Shown: positions 36,825-45,381 of the stretch, in pieces
Layout of the letters: the number at the start of each line of letters is the position of its first letter
Numbering within the stretch: the stretch's first letter is position 1
Origin: Hymenobacter sp.
GTDB taxonomy: Bacteria; Bacteroidota; Bacteroidia; Cytophagales; Hymenobacteraceae
Direction of reading: 5' to 3'
Length of the DNA stretch: 45,381 bases
Assembly: GCA_028288445.1 (NCBI GenBank)
Contig: JAQBNT010000008.1
Span: 1 to 45,381, forward strand
Made by a program: the position numbers and the translations under genes
Notes under the pieces: model-generated
Databases searched by the model: none
What the model was told of the DNA's origin: nothing
Seen by the model: only the letters and a program-made list of their open reading frames with translations

Positions 36825-37718
36825 ATGAATTCCCGCAGAAATTTCCTGACTTCGGCCGCGCTGCTATCGGCCGGCTTGCTGGTGTCGCCGGCCCTGCTGG
36901 CCCGCGACAAGGGCTACAACAAAAAGTACATCGGCCTGCAGCTCTACACCGTGCGCGACGCCATGGCCAAGGACCCTGCCGGCACGCTGGCGCAGCTGGC
37001 CAAAATGGGCTACAACTCGCTGGAAGGCGCGACATACACCGGCAGTCAGAAATTCTACGGCATGGCTCCCAAAGAATTTGCCGCCCTGCTCAAGCAAAAT
37101 GGCCTGATAATGCCCAGCAGCCACTACCGCCTCGGCGAGGAGCAGATGAACGGCGCGCCGGCTATGGGCACCATGCTCCACGAGTGGGACCGCGCCGTGG
37201 ACGATGCCGCCGCCGCCGGCGTGAAATACATGGTGTGCGCCTACCTCTCAGAGGCCGAGCGCGGCAACCTCGACCACTACAAATACATCGCCGACCAACT
37301 CCACAAAGCCGGCGAGCGGTGCCAAAAAGCCGGTATCCAGCTCTGCTACCACAACCACGACTTCGAATTCGTGGCCCAAAACGGTAAGCTGCCCTACGAC
37401 CTGCTCCTCGCCACCGACCCCAAACTGGTGAAAATGGAGCTCGACCTCTACTGGGCCACCAAAGCTGGCCACGACCCGCTCACGCTCTTCAAGCAGCACC
37501 CCGGCCGCTTTCCCCTCTGGCACATCAAGGACATGGACAAAGCCGCGCCGCACTCCTTCACAGAGGTCGGCAACGGCAGCATCGACTTCAAAAAAATATT
37601 CGCTCACGCCAACGAAGCCGGCCTGCAATACTTCTTCGTGGAGCAGGACATCACGCCCGGTTCGCCCTTCGATAGCGCCAGTAAAAGCCTGGCTTACATC
37701 AAAAAGAATCTGGTGTAG
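36825..37718 (+). CDS. Exported sugar phosphate isomerase/epimerase-like TIM barrel
   Basis: A 297-residue protein from ATG 36825. MNSRRNFLTSAALLSAG is a twin-arginine-type signal, so it is probably folded before export to the periplasm. The mature part is a xylose isomerase-like TIM barrel, with LQLYTVRDAMAKDPAGTL at its start and metal-ligand candidates in LCYHNHDFEF, KMELDLYWATKAGHDP and PLWHIKDMD. Family role: isomerisation or epimerisation of a sugar, or 2-keto/3-keto sugar turnover. It may work with the GntP-type transporter before it. It is convergent with the SDR gene, with 18 bp between stops. Confidence 0.9.
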   Translation: MNSRRNFLTSAALLSAGLLVSPALLARDKGYNKKYIGLQLYTVRDAMAKDPAGTLAQLAKMGYNSLEGATYTGSQKFYGMAPKEFAALLKQNGLIMPSSHYRLGEEQMNGAPAMGTMLHEWDRAVDDAAAAGVKYMVCAYLSEAERGNLDHYKYIADQLHKAGERCQKAGIQLCYHNHDFEFVAQNGKLPYDLLLATDPKLVKMELDLYWATKAGHDPLTLFKQHPGRFPLWHIKDMDKAAPHSFTEVGNGSIDFKKIFAHANEAGLQYFFVEQDITPGSPFDSASKSLAYIKKNLV

Positions 37719-37736
37719 CCCACCGTGCCGGCGGTG

Positions 37737-38477
37737 CTATCCCTGCGCCGTCGGCCGGATAACGATTTCGCCCACGTCCACATCGGCGGGCTGCTCGATG
37801 GCAAAAGCCATGGCGCGGGCAATGGCATCCGGCGAAATGGCCAGTTGCTCGCTCGTGGCCCGGATTTGGGCCTGCACGGCCGGGTTGGTCATGGAATCGG
37901 CAAAATTGGTACGCACGAAACCGGGCGAAATAATGGTCACGCGCAATTTGTCGCCGGCTTCCTGGCGCAGGCCCTCCGAGATAGTGCGCACGGCATTCTT
38001 CGTGCCGGCGTACACGGCCTGCATGGGTACAATCTTCAGGCCCGCCGTCGAAACGGTGTTGATGAAATGCCCGAAACCCTGCCGCCGAAAAACCGGCAGC
38101 GCGGCCGCAATGCCGTACAGTACGCCCTTGATGTTTACGTCAATCATCTCCTCCCAATCCTCTACTCGTAGCTCATCGAGCAGCGAAATGGGCCCGGTGC
38201 CGGCGTTATTAATGAGCACGTCGAGTTTGCCGAACCGCTCAAGCGCCAGCCCGACGAGGTTCGCCACGTCGTCGCGCCGCTTCACGTCGGTAGGGGCGAA
38301 GGCGACTTCTCCACCGGCTGCCACAATGCGGGCGGCCAGCGCCTCCAGGCGCTCCAGTCCACGGGCCCCGAGCACCACTTTGGCCCCACGGCCGGCCAGG
38401 AGGAGGGCCACCGCCTCGCCAATTCCGCTGCTGGCCCCCGTGATGACGACGACCTTGCCTGCTATTGTGTTTTCCAT
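37737..38477 (-). CDS. Short-chain dehydrogenase/reductase
   Basis: A 246-residue protein from ATG 38477 (MENTIAGKVV). Classical SDR elements: cofactor loop TGASSGIG (13-20), NNAG (90-93), catalytic Ser143 and Tyr156-X3-Lys160. Asp64 in APTDVKRRDD and the basic GARGLERLE suggest NADP(H) use. Family role: NAD(P)-dependent oxidation or reduction of an alcohol, aldehyde or ketone in the cytoplasm. The substrate cannot be read from sequence. An AraC-type regulator gene ends 73 bp upstream on the same strand, so it is a likely target of that regulator. Confidence 0.93.
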   Translation of the reverse strand: MENTIAGKVVVITGASSGIGEAVALLLAGRGAKVVLGARGLERLEALAARIVAAGGEVAFAPTDVKRRDDVANLVGLALERFGKLDVLINNAGTGPISLLDELRVEDWEEMIDVNIKGVLYGIAAALPVFRRQGFGHFINTVSTAGLKIVPMQAVYAGTKNAVRTISEGLRQEAGDKLRVTIISPGFVRTNFADSMTNPAVQAQIRATSEQLAISPDAIARAMAFAIEQPADVDVGEIVIRPTAQG

Positions 38478-38550
38478 GTTGTGTTACTTTTTGAGTAGCA
38501 CAAAGGTCACGGCATCAAGCAATACGAGATTATGCGAATCAATCTAAAAA

Positions 38551-39453
38551 TTATGAAAGCGCTACCGGCTGCCGGCGGTAGTGGTTGGGCGGCTGCCCGA
38601 CTTGCTTTTTGAAGAAGCTATTGAAGTTAGAGGCGTGCTCGAACCCCAGACAGTAGCCTATTTCAGCGATGCTCCAGTCGCTGTTGCGAAGCAGGGCTTT
38701 AGCTTCTTCCGCAGTCTTTTCGGCGATGTGCTCGGTAGTGGTTTTGTCCGTGATTTCTTTCAGCGCCTTGTTCAGATGGTTGGTATGCACGGCGAGCCTC
38801 CGGGCAAATTCGTTCGCGTTTTTGAGCGGCAGCGTGTGGTGCGGCGAGGCGATGGGAAACTGCCGGTCCAGCAGTTCCAGGAACAATGAAGTGAGGCGTG
38901 CCGCCGAAGTGCCCGGCTGGTAGAAGTGTGCCGCTGGTGTAATCTTAAGCGACTCGTGAAGAATGATTTGCACGTAGCTGCGCAACAGCTCATCCCGGTT
39001 GGCATACGACGACTGCATCTCGACCAGTATTTGCTCGAAAAGTCCGCTAAGCCGGCCTACGACTTCCGGTGCAGGAAACAATACCGGCGTGCCGCCCACC
39101 CGAAAAAGCGGCGAGCCCGCTACGCTGGACGTGCGCAACTGCTGCGTAATAAATTCCTCCGTGAATAAGCAGACGTAGCCGGTTTCAGAACCCGCCGTGC
39201 GCTCCCAGGAGTAAGGAATCAGCTGGTTAACAAAAATTAGGGCTGAATCCTGCACCTCGACCCGTTGGTCGGCATACGAAAGTATGCCCTGCACATTGCA
39301 CAGCAGCTTTATCTTATAGAAATCCCGCCGCACATGCGGGAAGGAACTCGGCGTAGCAACGTCCTCAATCCGGTAAGCGGTGAACTGCCCGGTAGCAGGA
39401 TTTCCCCGGCCGTACCGCTGGTAATAATCAGCAATGCTTTCCCTCGAGCTCAT
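38551..39453 (-). CDS. AraC-family transcriptional regulator
   Basis: A 300-residue protein from ATG 39453 (MSSRESIADY). The C-terminal 100 residues carry two helix-turn-helix units (FARRLAVHTNHLNKALKEI; IAEIGYCLGFEHASNFNSFF), ending in the family-type QPPNHYRRQ. The N-terminal 180 residues are a cupin-like ligand-binding domain (KIKLLCNVQGILSYADQRVE). Family role: DNA-binding activator or repressor responding to a small molecule. It reads into the SDR gene and probably controls it. It begins 43 bp after the DUF1080 gene of the sugar operon, so it may be transcribed with that operon or alone. No terminator separates them. Confidence 0.92.
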   Translation of the reverse strand: MSSRESIADYYQRYGRGNPATGQFTAYRIEDVATPSSFPHVRRDFYKIKLLCNVQGILSYADQRVEVQDSALIFVNQLIPYSWERTAGSETGYVCLFTEEFITQQLRTSSVAGSPLFRVGGTPVLFPAPEVVGRLSGLFEQILVEMQSSYANRDELLRSYVQIILHESLKITPAAHFYQPGTSAARLTSLFLELLDRQFPIASPHHTLPLKNANEFARRLAVHTNHLNKALKEITDKTTTEHIAEKTAEEAKALLRNSDWSIAEIGYCLGFEHASNFNSFFKKQVGQPPNHYRRQPVALS

Positions 39454-39496
39454 TGCAAAAAGTTATGCAATTCAATTTGCGGCGTTACTTCGCCAC

Positions 39497-40276
39497 CTAC
39501 ATCGGCAGCTCCCGAATCCAGATATTGCGGAAACTCAGCGGCTCACTCTTGTCGCCGTGGGCCTGGAGCTTGATGGGTGAAGGGCCGTGCGCGGCCTGGT
39601 ACGAGGCCTTGCCGATGTACTGCGTGGGGCCGGTGAGGGCGGTGTGGTCCTGCACCAGTACGCCGTTGAAAAACACGGTGGCGTAAGCTGGTGTCACCAG
39701 CGCGCCGCCCGCGCCGAAAACCGGCGCGGTCCAGACCACGTCGTAGGTCTGCCACTCGCCGGGCTTGCGGGCGGGGTTGGCCAGCGGGATGGATTGCTTG
39801 TAGAGGCTGCCGGCCATGCCGTTCACGTAGGTTTTGTTCTGGTACGCGTCCACTATTTGCAGCTCATAGCCCAGGTCGCCGTTGCCCGTGGAGGCCAGAA
39901 ACAGGCCGCTATTGCCCCGGGCCTGCCCCGCACCAGTGATGTTGGCCGGAATGCGCCACTCCAGGTGCAGCTGATAGTTGCCGAAGCTGCGCTTGGTTTC
40001 GATGTTGCCCACGTCCTTTTTTACTGTCATAATGCCGCCCGCCACCGTCCAGTTGGCGGGCGCTTTGTGGTCACTGGTAAGCACCCACTGGTCCAAGCTT
40101 TTGCCATCGAACAGCACCAGCGCATCGGAGGGCGCTTCGCCGACGGTTTTACCGGGCGTCACCACCTTGGGCACGGGCTCATATACTTCCGTATCCTCAG
40201 GTTTGGCGGTTTGCTGGGCATGGGCGGCACCCAGGCTGCCGGCCAAAAGAGCGGTGAGTAACAGGCGTGTTTTCAT
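39497..40276 (-). CDS. DUF1080 protein, 3-keto-disaccharide hydrolase-like
   Basis: A 259-residue protein from ATG 40276. Residues 1-21 are a signal peptide ending AHA before Gln. The mature domain opens with ALVLFDGKSLDQWV and contains GNYQLHLEWRIP, NSGLFLAS and YELQIVDAY, typical of the jelly-roll DUF1080 family. Recent family knowledge: these cleave 3-keto-glycosidic bonds after oxidation of the sugar by a Gfo/Idh-type dehydrogenase, or act in lectin-like roles. It is the last gene of the six-gene reverse operon beginning at 45281. Confidence 0.9.
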   Translation of the reverse strand: MKTRLLLTALLAGSLGAAHAQQTAKPEDTEVYEPVPKVVTPGKTVGEAPSDALVLFDGKSLDQWVLTSDHKAPANWTVAGGIMTVKKDVGNIETKRSFGNYQLHLEWRIPANITGAGQARGNSGLFLASTGNGDLGYELQIVDAYQNKTYVNGMAGSLYKQSIPLANPARKPGEWQTYDVVWTAPVFGAGGALVTPAYATVFFNGVLVQDHTALTGPTQYIGKASYQAAHGPSPIKLQAHGDKSEPLSFRNIWIRELPM

Positions 40277-40325
40277 GAGGACAAATGGTTGAAAGGTGGG
40301 AGATTAGCCTTAGAACTGATGCGCG

Positions 40326-41213
40326 CTACACATCGCACAACTGCACGGCTTTGCGTAGCGAGGCCAGCTTGTCGGGCTGCTTCGGAATGAATTCCTGCGC
40401 CACGTAGCCCTTGAAACCCGTGGCCACAATGGCCCGCATGATGGCCGGGTAGTACAGTTCCTGCGTTTCGTCGATTTCGTGGCGGCCGGGTACGCCGCCG
40501 GTGTGGTAGTGCGCGATGTAGGCGTGATTATCGGTGATATTGCGGATGATGTCGCCCTCATCAATCTGCATGTGGTAGATGTCGAAAAGCAGCTTGAAAT
40601 GCTCTGAGCCTAACTTTTTGGCCAGCGCCACACCCCACGCCGTGCGGTCGCACTGGTAGTCCTTGTGGTCGATTTTACTGTTCAGCAGCTCCATTACCAG
40701 CACTACTTTGTGCTTGGCGGCCAACTCGAGCAGGGGTGTCAGGCCCTGCACGCAGTTGGCCCAGCCGGTGGCATCGTCCTTGCCCCGCCGGCTCCCGCTG
40801 AAGCAAATCAGGTTTTTGTAGCCCGCCGCTGCCACCTTCGGAATCATCTCAGCGTAGCTCTTTTGCAGCGCGGCATGAAACTGCGGGTCGTTGAAGCCAT
40901 CGGTCAGGTTGATTTCGGCCCCGTTGCACATCGGCGAATCCAGACCGTACTTCTTCAGCGTGGGCCAGTCCTTCGGCCCCACCAGGTCAATGCCCTTGAT
41001 ACCAATGCTTTTGGCCGCCGCGCACAGCTGGTCGAGCGATAAATCGCCGTAGCACCAGCGGCACACCGAATGGTTGATGTTGTTTTTCAAGGCAAACGGT
41101 ACCGGCGCGTTTTCGACGGGCGCAAATGCGCCGAGCGCCCCCGCCGCCCCGGCCGCCGCTGTGCTTGCCAGGATATTTTTGAGCGCCGTGCGGCGGGTGG
41201 GAGGCGAGGGCAT
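40326..41213 (-). CDS. Hydroxypyruvate isomerase-like TIM barrel, exported
   Basis: A 295-residue protein from ATG 41213. The twin-arginine-type lead (RRTALKNILAS, then an Ala-rich stretch) indicates export of a folded protein. The barrel shows family segments SVCRWCYGDLSLDQLCAA, LVMELLNSK, LLFDIYHMQIDEGD and AHYHTGGVPGRHEID, which include metal-binding Glu, Asp and His. Family role: isomerase of hydroxypyruvate or sugar ketones. In the sugar operon it probably converts a 3-keto product. It sits between the cytochrome c and DUF1080 genes, 11 bp from the former. Confidence 0.9.
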   Translation of the reverse strand: MPSPPTRRTALKNILASTAAAGAAGALGAFAPVENAPVPFALKNNINHSVCRWCYGDLSLDQLCAAAKSIGIKGIDLVGPKDWPTLKKYGLDSPMCNGAEINLTDGFNDPQFHAALQKSYAEMIPKVAAAGYKNLICFSGSRRGKDDATGWANCVQGLTPLLELAAKHKVVLVMELLNSKIDHKDYQCDRTAWGVALAKKLGSEHFKLLFDIYHMQIDEGDIIRNITDNHAYIAHYHTGGVPGRHEIDETQELYYPAIMRAIVATGFKGYVAQEFIPKQPDKLASLRKAVQLCDV

Positions 41214-41224
41214 AGTGGGGGAAA

Positions 41225-41692
41225 TTATTTCAGGGTCAGGATGTACTTCACCATTTCCCGGGCGTCGGCTTCCGTCACGCCGGGGTGCGGCGTCATGGGC
41301 ACAGCCCCCCAGTTTCCTGAGCCGCCCTGAATGATTTTGCCGGCCAACATGCTGATATTGGCCTCGTTCGACGGGTATTTCTGGGCCACCTCGGCGTAGC
41401 CCGGGCCCACCAGTTTCTCCTTTTCCTTGTGGCAGCTGGCGCAGTCCGAGGCGGCAATCAGCTTGGCGCCGTTGGCCACGAGGCCGCCGCTGTGGCCGGT
41501 GCCAATTTTTGACACGCTGGTGTCAACTTGCGGCTGATGAGCCACGGCAGCCACGTTGTTGCCCGTAGTGCTGTCGCTCTTAAGCTCAGCCGACGAGGCT
41601 ACCTGCTGGCTCACTTCATCGGGGCCATCTTTCTTATAGCCGGAATCGCAGGCAGCCAGCAAGGCGCAGAGGAATAAGGCAGTATTTTTCAT
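41225..41692 (-). CDS. Cytochrome c lipoprotein (class I)
   Basis: A 155-residue protein from ATG 41692. Lipobox LLAAC puts the lipidated Cys at residue 15. A Ser/Thr/Val-rich spacer precedes a single haem site CASCH (Cys84, Cys87, His88), with Met133 in AVPMTPHP as probable sixth ligand. Family role: one-electron carrier facing the periplasm. The operon context suggests it accepts electrons from a sugar-oxidising enzyme and passes them to the respiratory chain, which is inference. Neighbouring genes are 11-13 bp away on both sides. Confidence 0.92.
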   Translation of the reverse strand: MKNTALFLCALLAACDSGYKKDGPDEVSQQVASSAELKSDSTTGNNVAAVAHQPQVDTSVSKIGTGHSGGLVANGAKLIAASDCASCHKEKEKLVGPGYAEVAQKYPSNEANISMLAGKIIQGGSGNWGAVPMTPHPGVTEADAREMVKYILTLK

Positions 41693-41705
41693 GGGAAGCA
41701 GATGG

Positions 41706-42758
41706 TTAGATTCCGAGCAGGGAATGGTTGAGAGTCGGGTTGGGGGCCGTGGCGGCGAAGTCGTCGAACGCCTTGTCGGTGACGCGAATGATATGGTCTT
41801 TGATGAATTGAGCGCCTTCGCGCGCGCCGTCTTCGGCGTTTTTCAGGGCGCATTCCCACTCCAGCACGGCCCAGCCCGGAAAGTCGTACTGGGTCAGCTT
41901 ACTGAAAATGGCCTTAAAGTCGACCTGCCCATCGCCCAGCGAGCGGAAGCGGCCGGCGCGGTTCAGCCAGCTCTGGTAGCCGCCGTACACGCCCTGCCGT
42001 CCCGTGGGGTTGAACTCCGCATCCTTGACGTGAAACATCTTAATTCGCTCGTGGTAGATGTCGATGTACGCCAGATAGTCAAGACATTGGAGTACGAAAT
42101 GCGAGGGGTCGTAGAGCAGGCAGGCGCGCGGGTGCTGCTGCACCTGCTCCAGAAACAGCTCGTAGGTCACGCCATCGTGCAGGTCCTCGCCGGGATGGAT
42201 TTCGTAGCACAAATCCACCCCGCATTCGTCAAACACATTCAAAATGGGCAGCCAGCGGCGGCCCAGCTCGGCAAAGCCGTCCTCCACCAGCCCGGCCGGG
42301 CGCTGCGGCCACGGGTACACCATAGGCCAGAGCAGCGCCCCGCTAAACGTGGCGTGGGCATTCAAGCCCAGGTTTTGCGAGGCTTTGGCGGCGTATTTCA
42401 ACTGCTGCACAGCCCATTTTTGCCGGGCTTTGGGGTTGTTGCGGTAGGCCTCGGGCGCGAAGCCGTCGAATAGTTGGTCGTAGGCCGGGTTCACGGCCAC
42501 CAGCTGGCCCTGCAAGTGGGTCGATAATTCGGTGATTTCTAGTCCGGCGGCGTTTACCACGCCCCGGATTTCGTCGGCGTAGGTCTGGCTTTCAGCGGCT
42601 TTTTGCAGGTCGATGAAGCGCGGGTCGTTGGTGGGCAGCTGCACGCCTTTGAAGCCCAGGCCTTTGGCCCAGGCACAAATGCCGGCCAGGCTATCGAAAG
42701 GCGCTTCATTGCCAATGAATTGGGCCAGAAAAACGGCGGGTCCCTGAATGGTAGTCAT
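41706..42758 (-). CDS. Sugar phosphate isomerase/epimerase (TIM barrel)
   Basis: A 350-residue protein from ATG 42758 (MTTIQGPAVF). This start leaves a 7-bp gap to the upstream gene; an earlier in-frame ATG would overlap it. The xylose isomerase-like barrel includes GFKGVQLPTNDPRFIDL, ATFSGALLWPMVYPWPQRP, VDLCYEIHPGEDLHDG (Glu and His ligands), MFHVKDAEFNP and AVLEWECAL. There is no signal peptide, so it is cytoplasmic, unlike the other operon barrel. Family role: epimerase or isomerase of a keto sugar or inositol derivative. Together with the Gfo/Idh enzyme it probably processes the oxidised sugar after uptake. Confidence 0.92.
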   Translation of the reverse strand: MTTIQGPAVFLAQFIGNEAPFDSLAGICAWAKGLGFKGVQLPTNDPRFIDLQKAAESQTYADEIRGVVNAAGLEITELSTHLQGQLVAVNPAYDQLFDGFAPEAYRNNPKARQKWAVQQLKYAAKASQNLGLNAHATFSGALLWPMVYPWPQRPAGLVEDGFAELGRRWLPILNVFDECGVDLCYEIHPGEDLHDGVTYELFLEQVQQHPRACLLYDPSHFVLQCLDYLAYIDIYHERIKMFHVKDAEFNPTGRQGVYGGYQSWLNRAGRFRSLGDGQVDFKAIFSKLTQYDFPGWAVLEWECALKNAEDGAREGAQFIKDHIIRVTDKAFDDFAATAPNPTLNHSLLGI

Positions 42759-42765
42759 GGGCGGG

Positions 42766-43917
<1,152 letters not shown>

Positions 43918-43939
43918 AGGAGGGAGTGTGATTCTAGAG

Positions 43940-44030
43940 GTAGAGACGCATATTTGCGTCTCGTCGGTGAACGGAAACCGTTGAACAGCGCAAACGCAAG
44001 TTCAACGATGTGAGACGCAAATATGCGTCT

Positions 44031-44034
<4 letters not shown>
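43940..44034. repeat. Palindromic repeat type R1 (REPIN-like), 95 bp
   Basis: Perfect 23-bp terminal inverted repeats (43940-43962 and 44012-44034) begin GTAGAGACGCATATTTGCGT. Each arm can also fold on itself. The right end provides the TAG stop codon of the reverse-strand transporter gene (44031-44033). The same family is inserted in pnkp. Confidence 0.92.
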
Positions 44035-45281
<1,247 letters not shown>

Positions 45282-45327
45282 GGGCAGGTGGTTGAATGGG
45301 GAAGGAGTTCGGTCGAGAAAAAGAACG

Positions 45328-45381
45328 GTCATGCTGAGCGCAGCCGAAGCATCTCGCGTGCCGCAACTAATTCAATCGTTA
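45328..45381. repeat. Half copy of palindromic repeat type R2, continues past the window
   Basis: GTCATGCTGAGCGCAGCCGA (from 45328) matches the left arm of the 12102-12189 element with one substitution and one insertion; the similarity extends through GAAGCATCT to 45354. The expected inverted partner would lie beyond the window. Confidence 0.7.

Overview
The window looks like a chromosomal segment from a GC-rich member of the Bacteroidota, most like Hymenobacter or a close relative in the Cytophagales. The reasons are inferred from gene families and style: many lipoproteins and signal-peptide proteins of Bacteroidota type, an ATP-dependent RNA helicase with a G/R-rich tail, a DUF1080/Gfo-Idh/TIM-barrel sugar cluster, almost no Shine-Dalgarno sequences, and several short palindromic repeats. 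No rRNA, tRNA, CRISPR array or transposase gene was found.

Layout. 1-3.5 kb: a truncated M1 aminopeptidase and a divergent L,D-transpeptidase lipoprotein. 3.7-5.9 kb: an XRE-type regulator with repeated palindromes upstream, a gene-free AT-richer stretch of about 970 bp, a tiny lipoprotein and a 98-bp perfect hairpin. 5.9-10.7 kb: housekeeping and unknown genes (DEAD-box helicase, NUDIX hydrolase, two exported proteins). 10.9-14.8 kb: a forward group with an LpxH-like phosphoesterase, a glycosyltransferase and a GH1 glycosidase.

15.5-27.6 kb is the most interesting part. It holds both halves of the bacterial RNA repair system, Hen1 (3'-end 2'-O-methyltransferase) and Pnkp (kinase-phosphatase-ligase). 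Downstream on the same strand lie two RlaP-like nucleotidyltransferases, an ADP-ribosylglycohydrolase and a dual-specificity phosphatase. AT-rich reverse-strand genes interrupt it: an exported unknown between hen1 and pnkp, an OLD-like ATPase-TOPRIM protein, and a small membrane protein. A TMEM175-type channel gene of ordinary composition lies among them. Both hen1 and pnkp contain a palindromic dispersed repeat inside the reading frame: hen1 in the linker between its two domains, pnkp between two metal-binding motifs of the phosphatase.

27.7-37.7 kb: a lipoprotein, a small unknown, a TPR histidine kinase without a partner regulator, a YitT-type membrane protein, an unusual 1066-residue fusion of MFS-like membrane domain, HEAT-like repeats and a cyclic-nucleotide-binding domain, a GntP-type transporter, and an exported TIM-barrel protein. 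37.7-39.5 kb: an SDR oxidoreductase and an AraC regulator. 39.5-45.3 kb: a reverse-strand operon with an MFS transporter, a Gfo/Idh/MocA oxidoreductase, two TIM-barrel isomerase/epimerase-like proteins, a cytochrome c lipoprotein and a DUF1080 protein. It fits import and periplasmic oxidation or cleavage of sugars through 3-keto intermediates.

Small palindromic repeats of at least four sequence types occur at 12.1, 14.8, 16.3, 18.8, 43.9 and 45.3 kb. Three share one architecture: 88-96 bp with 23-25-bp terminal inverted repeats. They resemble REP doublets (REPINs), which RAYT transposases are thought to mobilise elsewhere. Base composition statements are by eye, not calculated.
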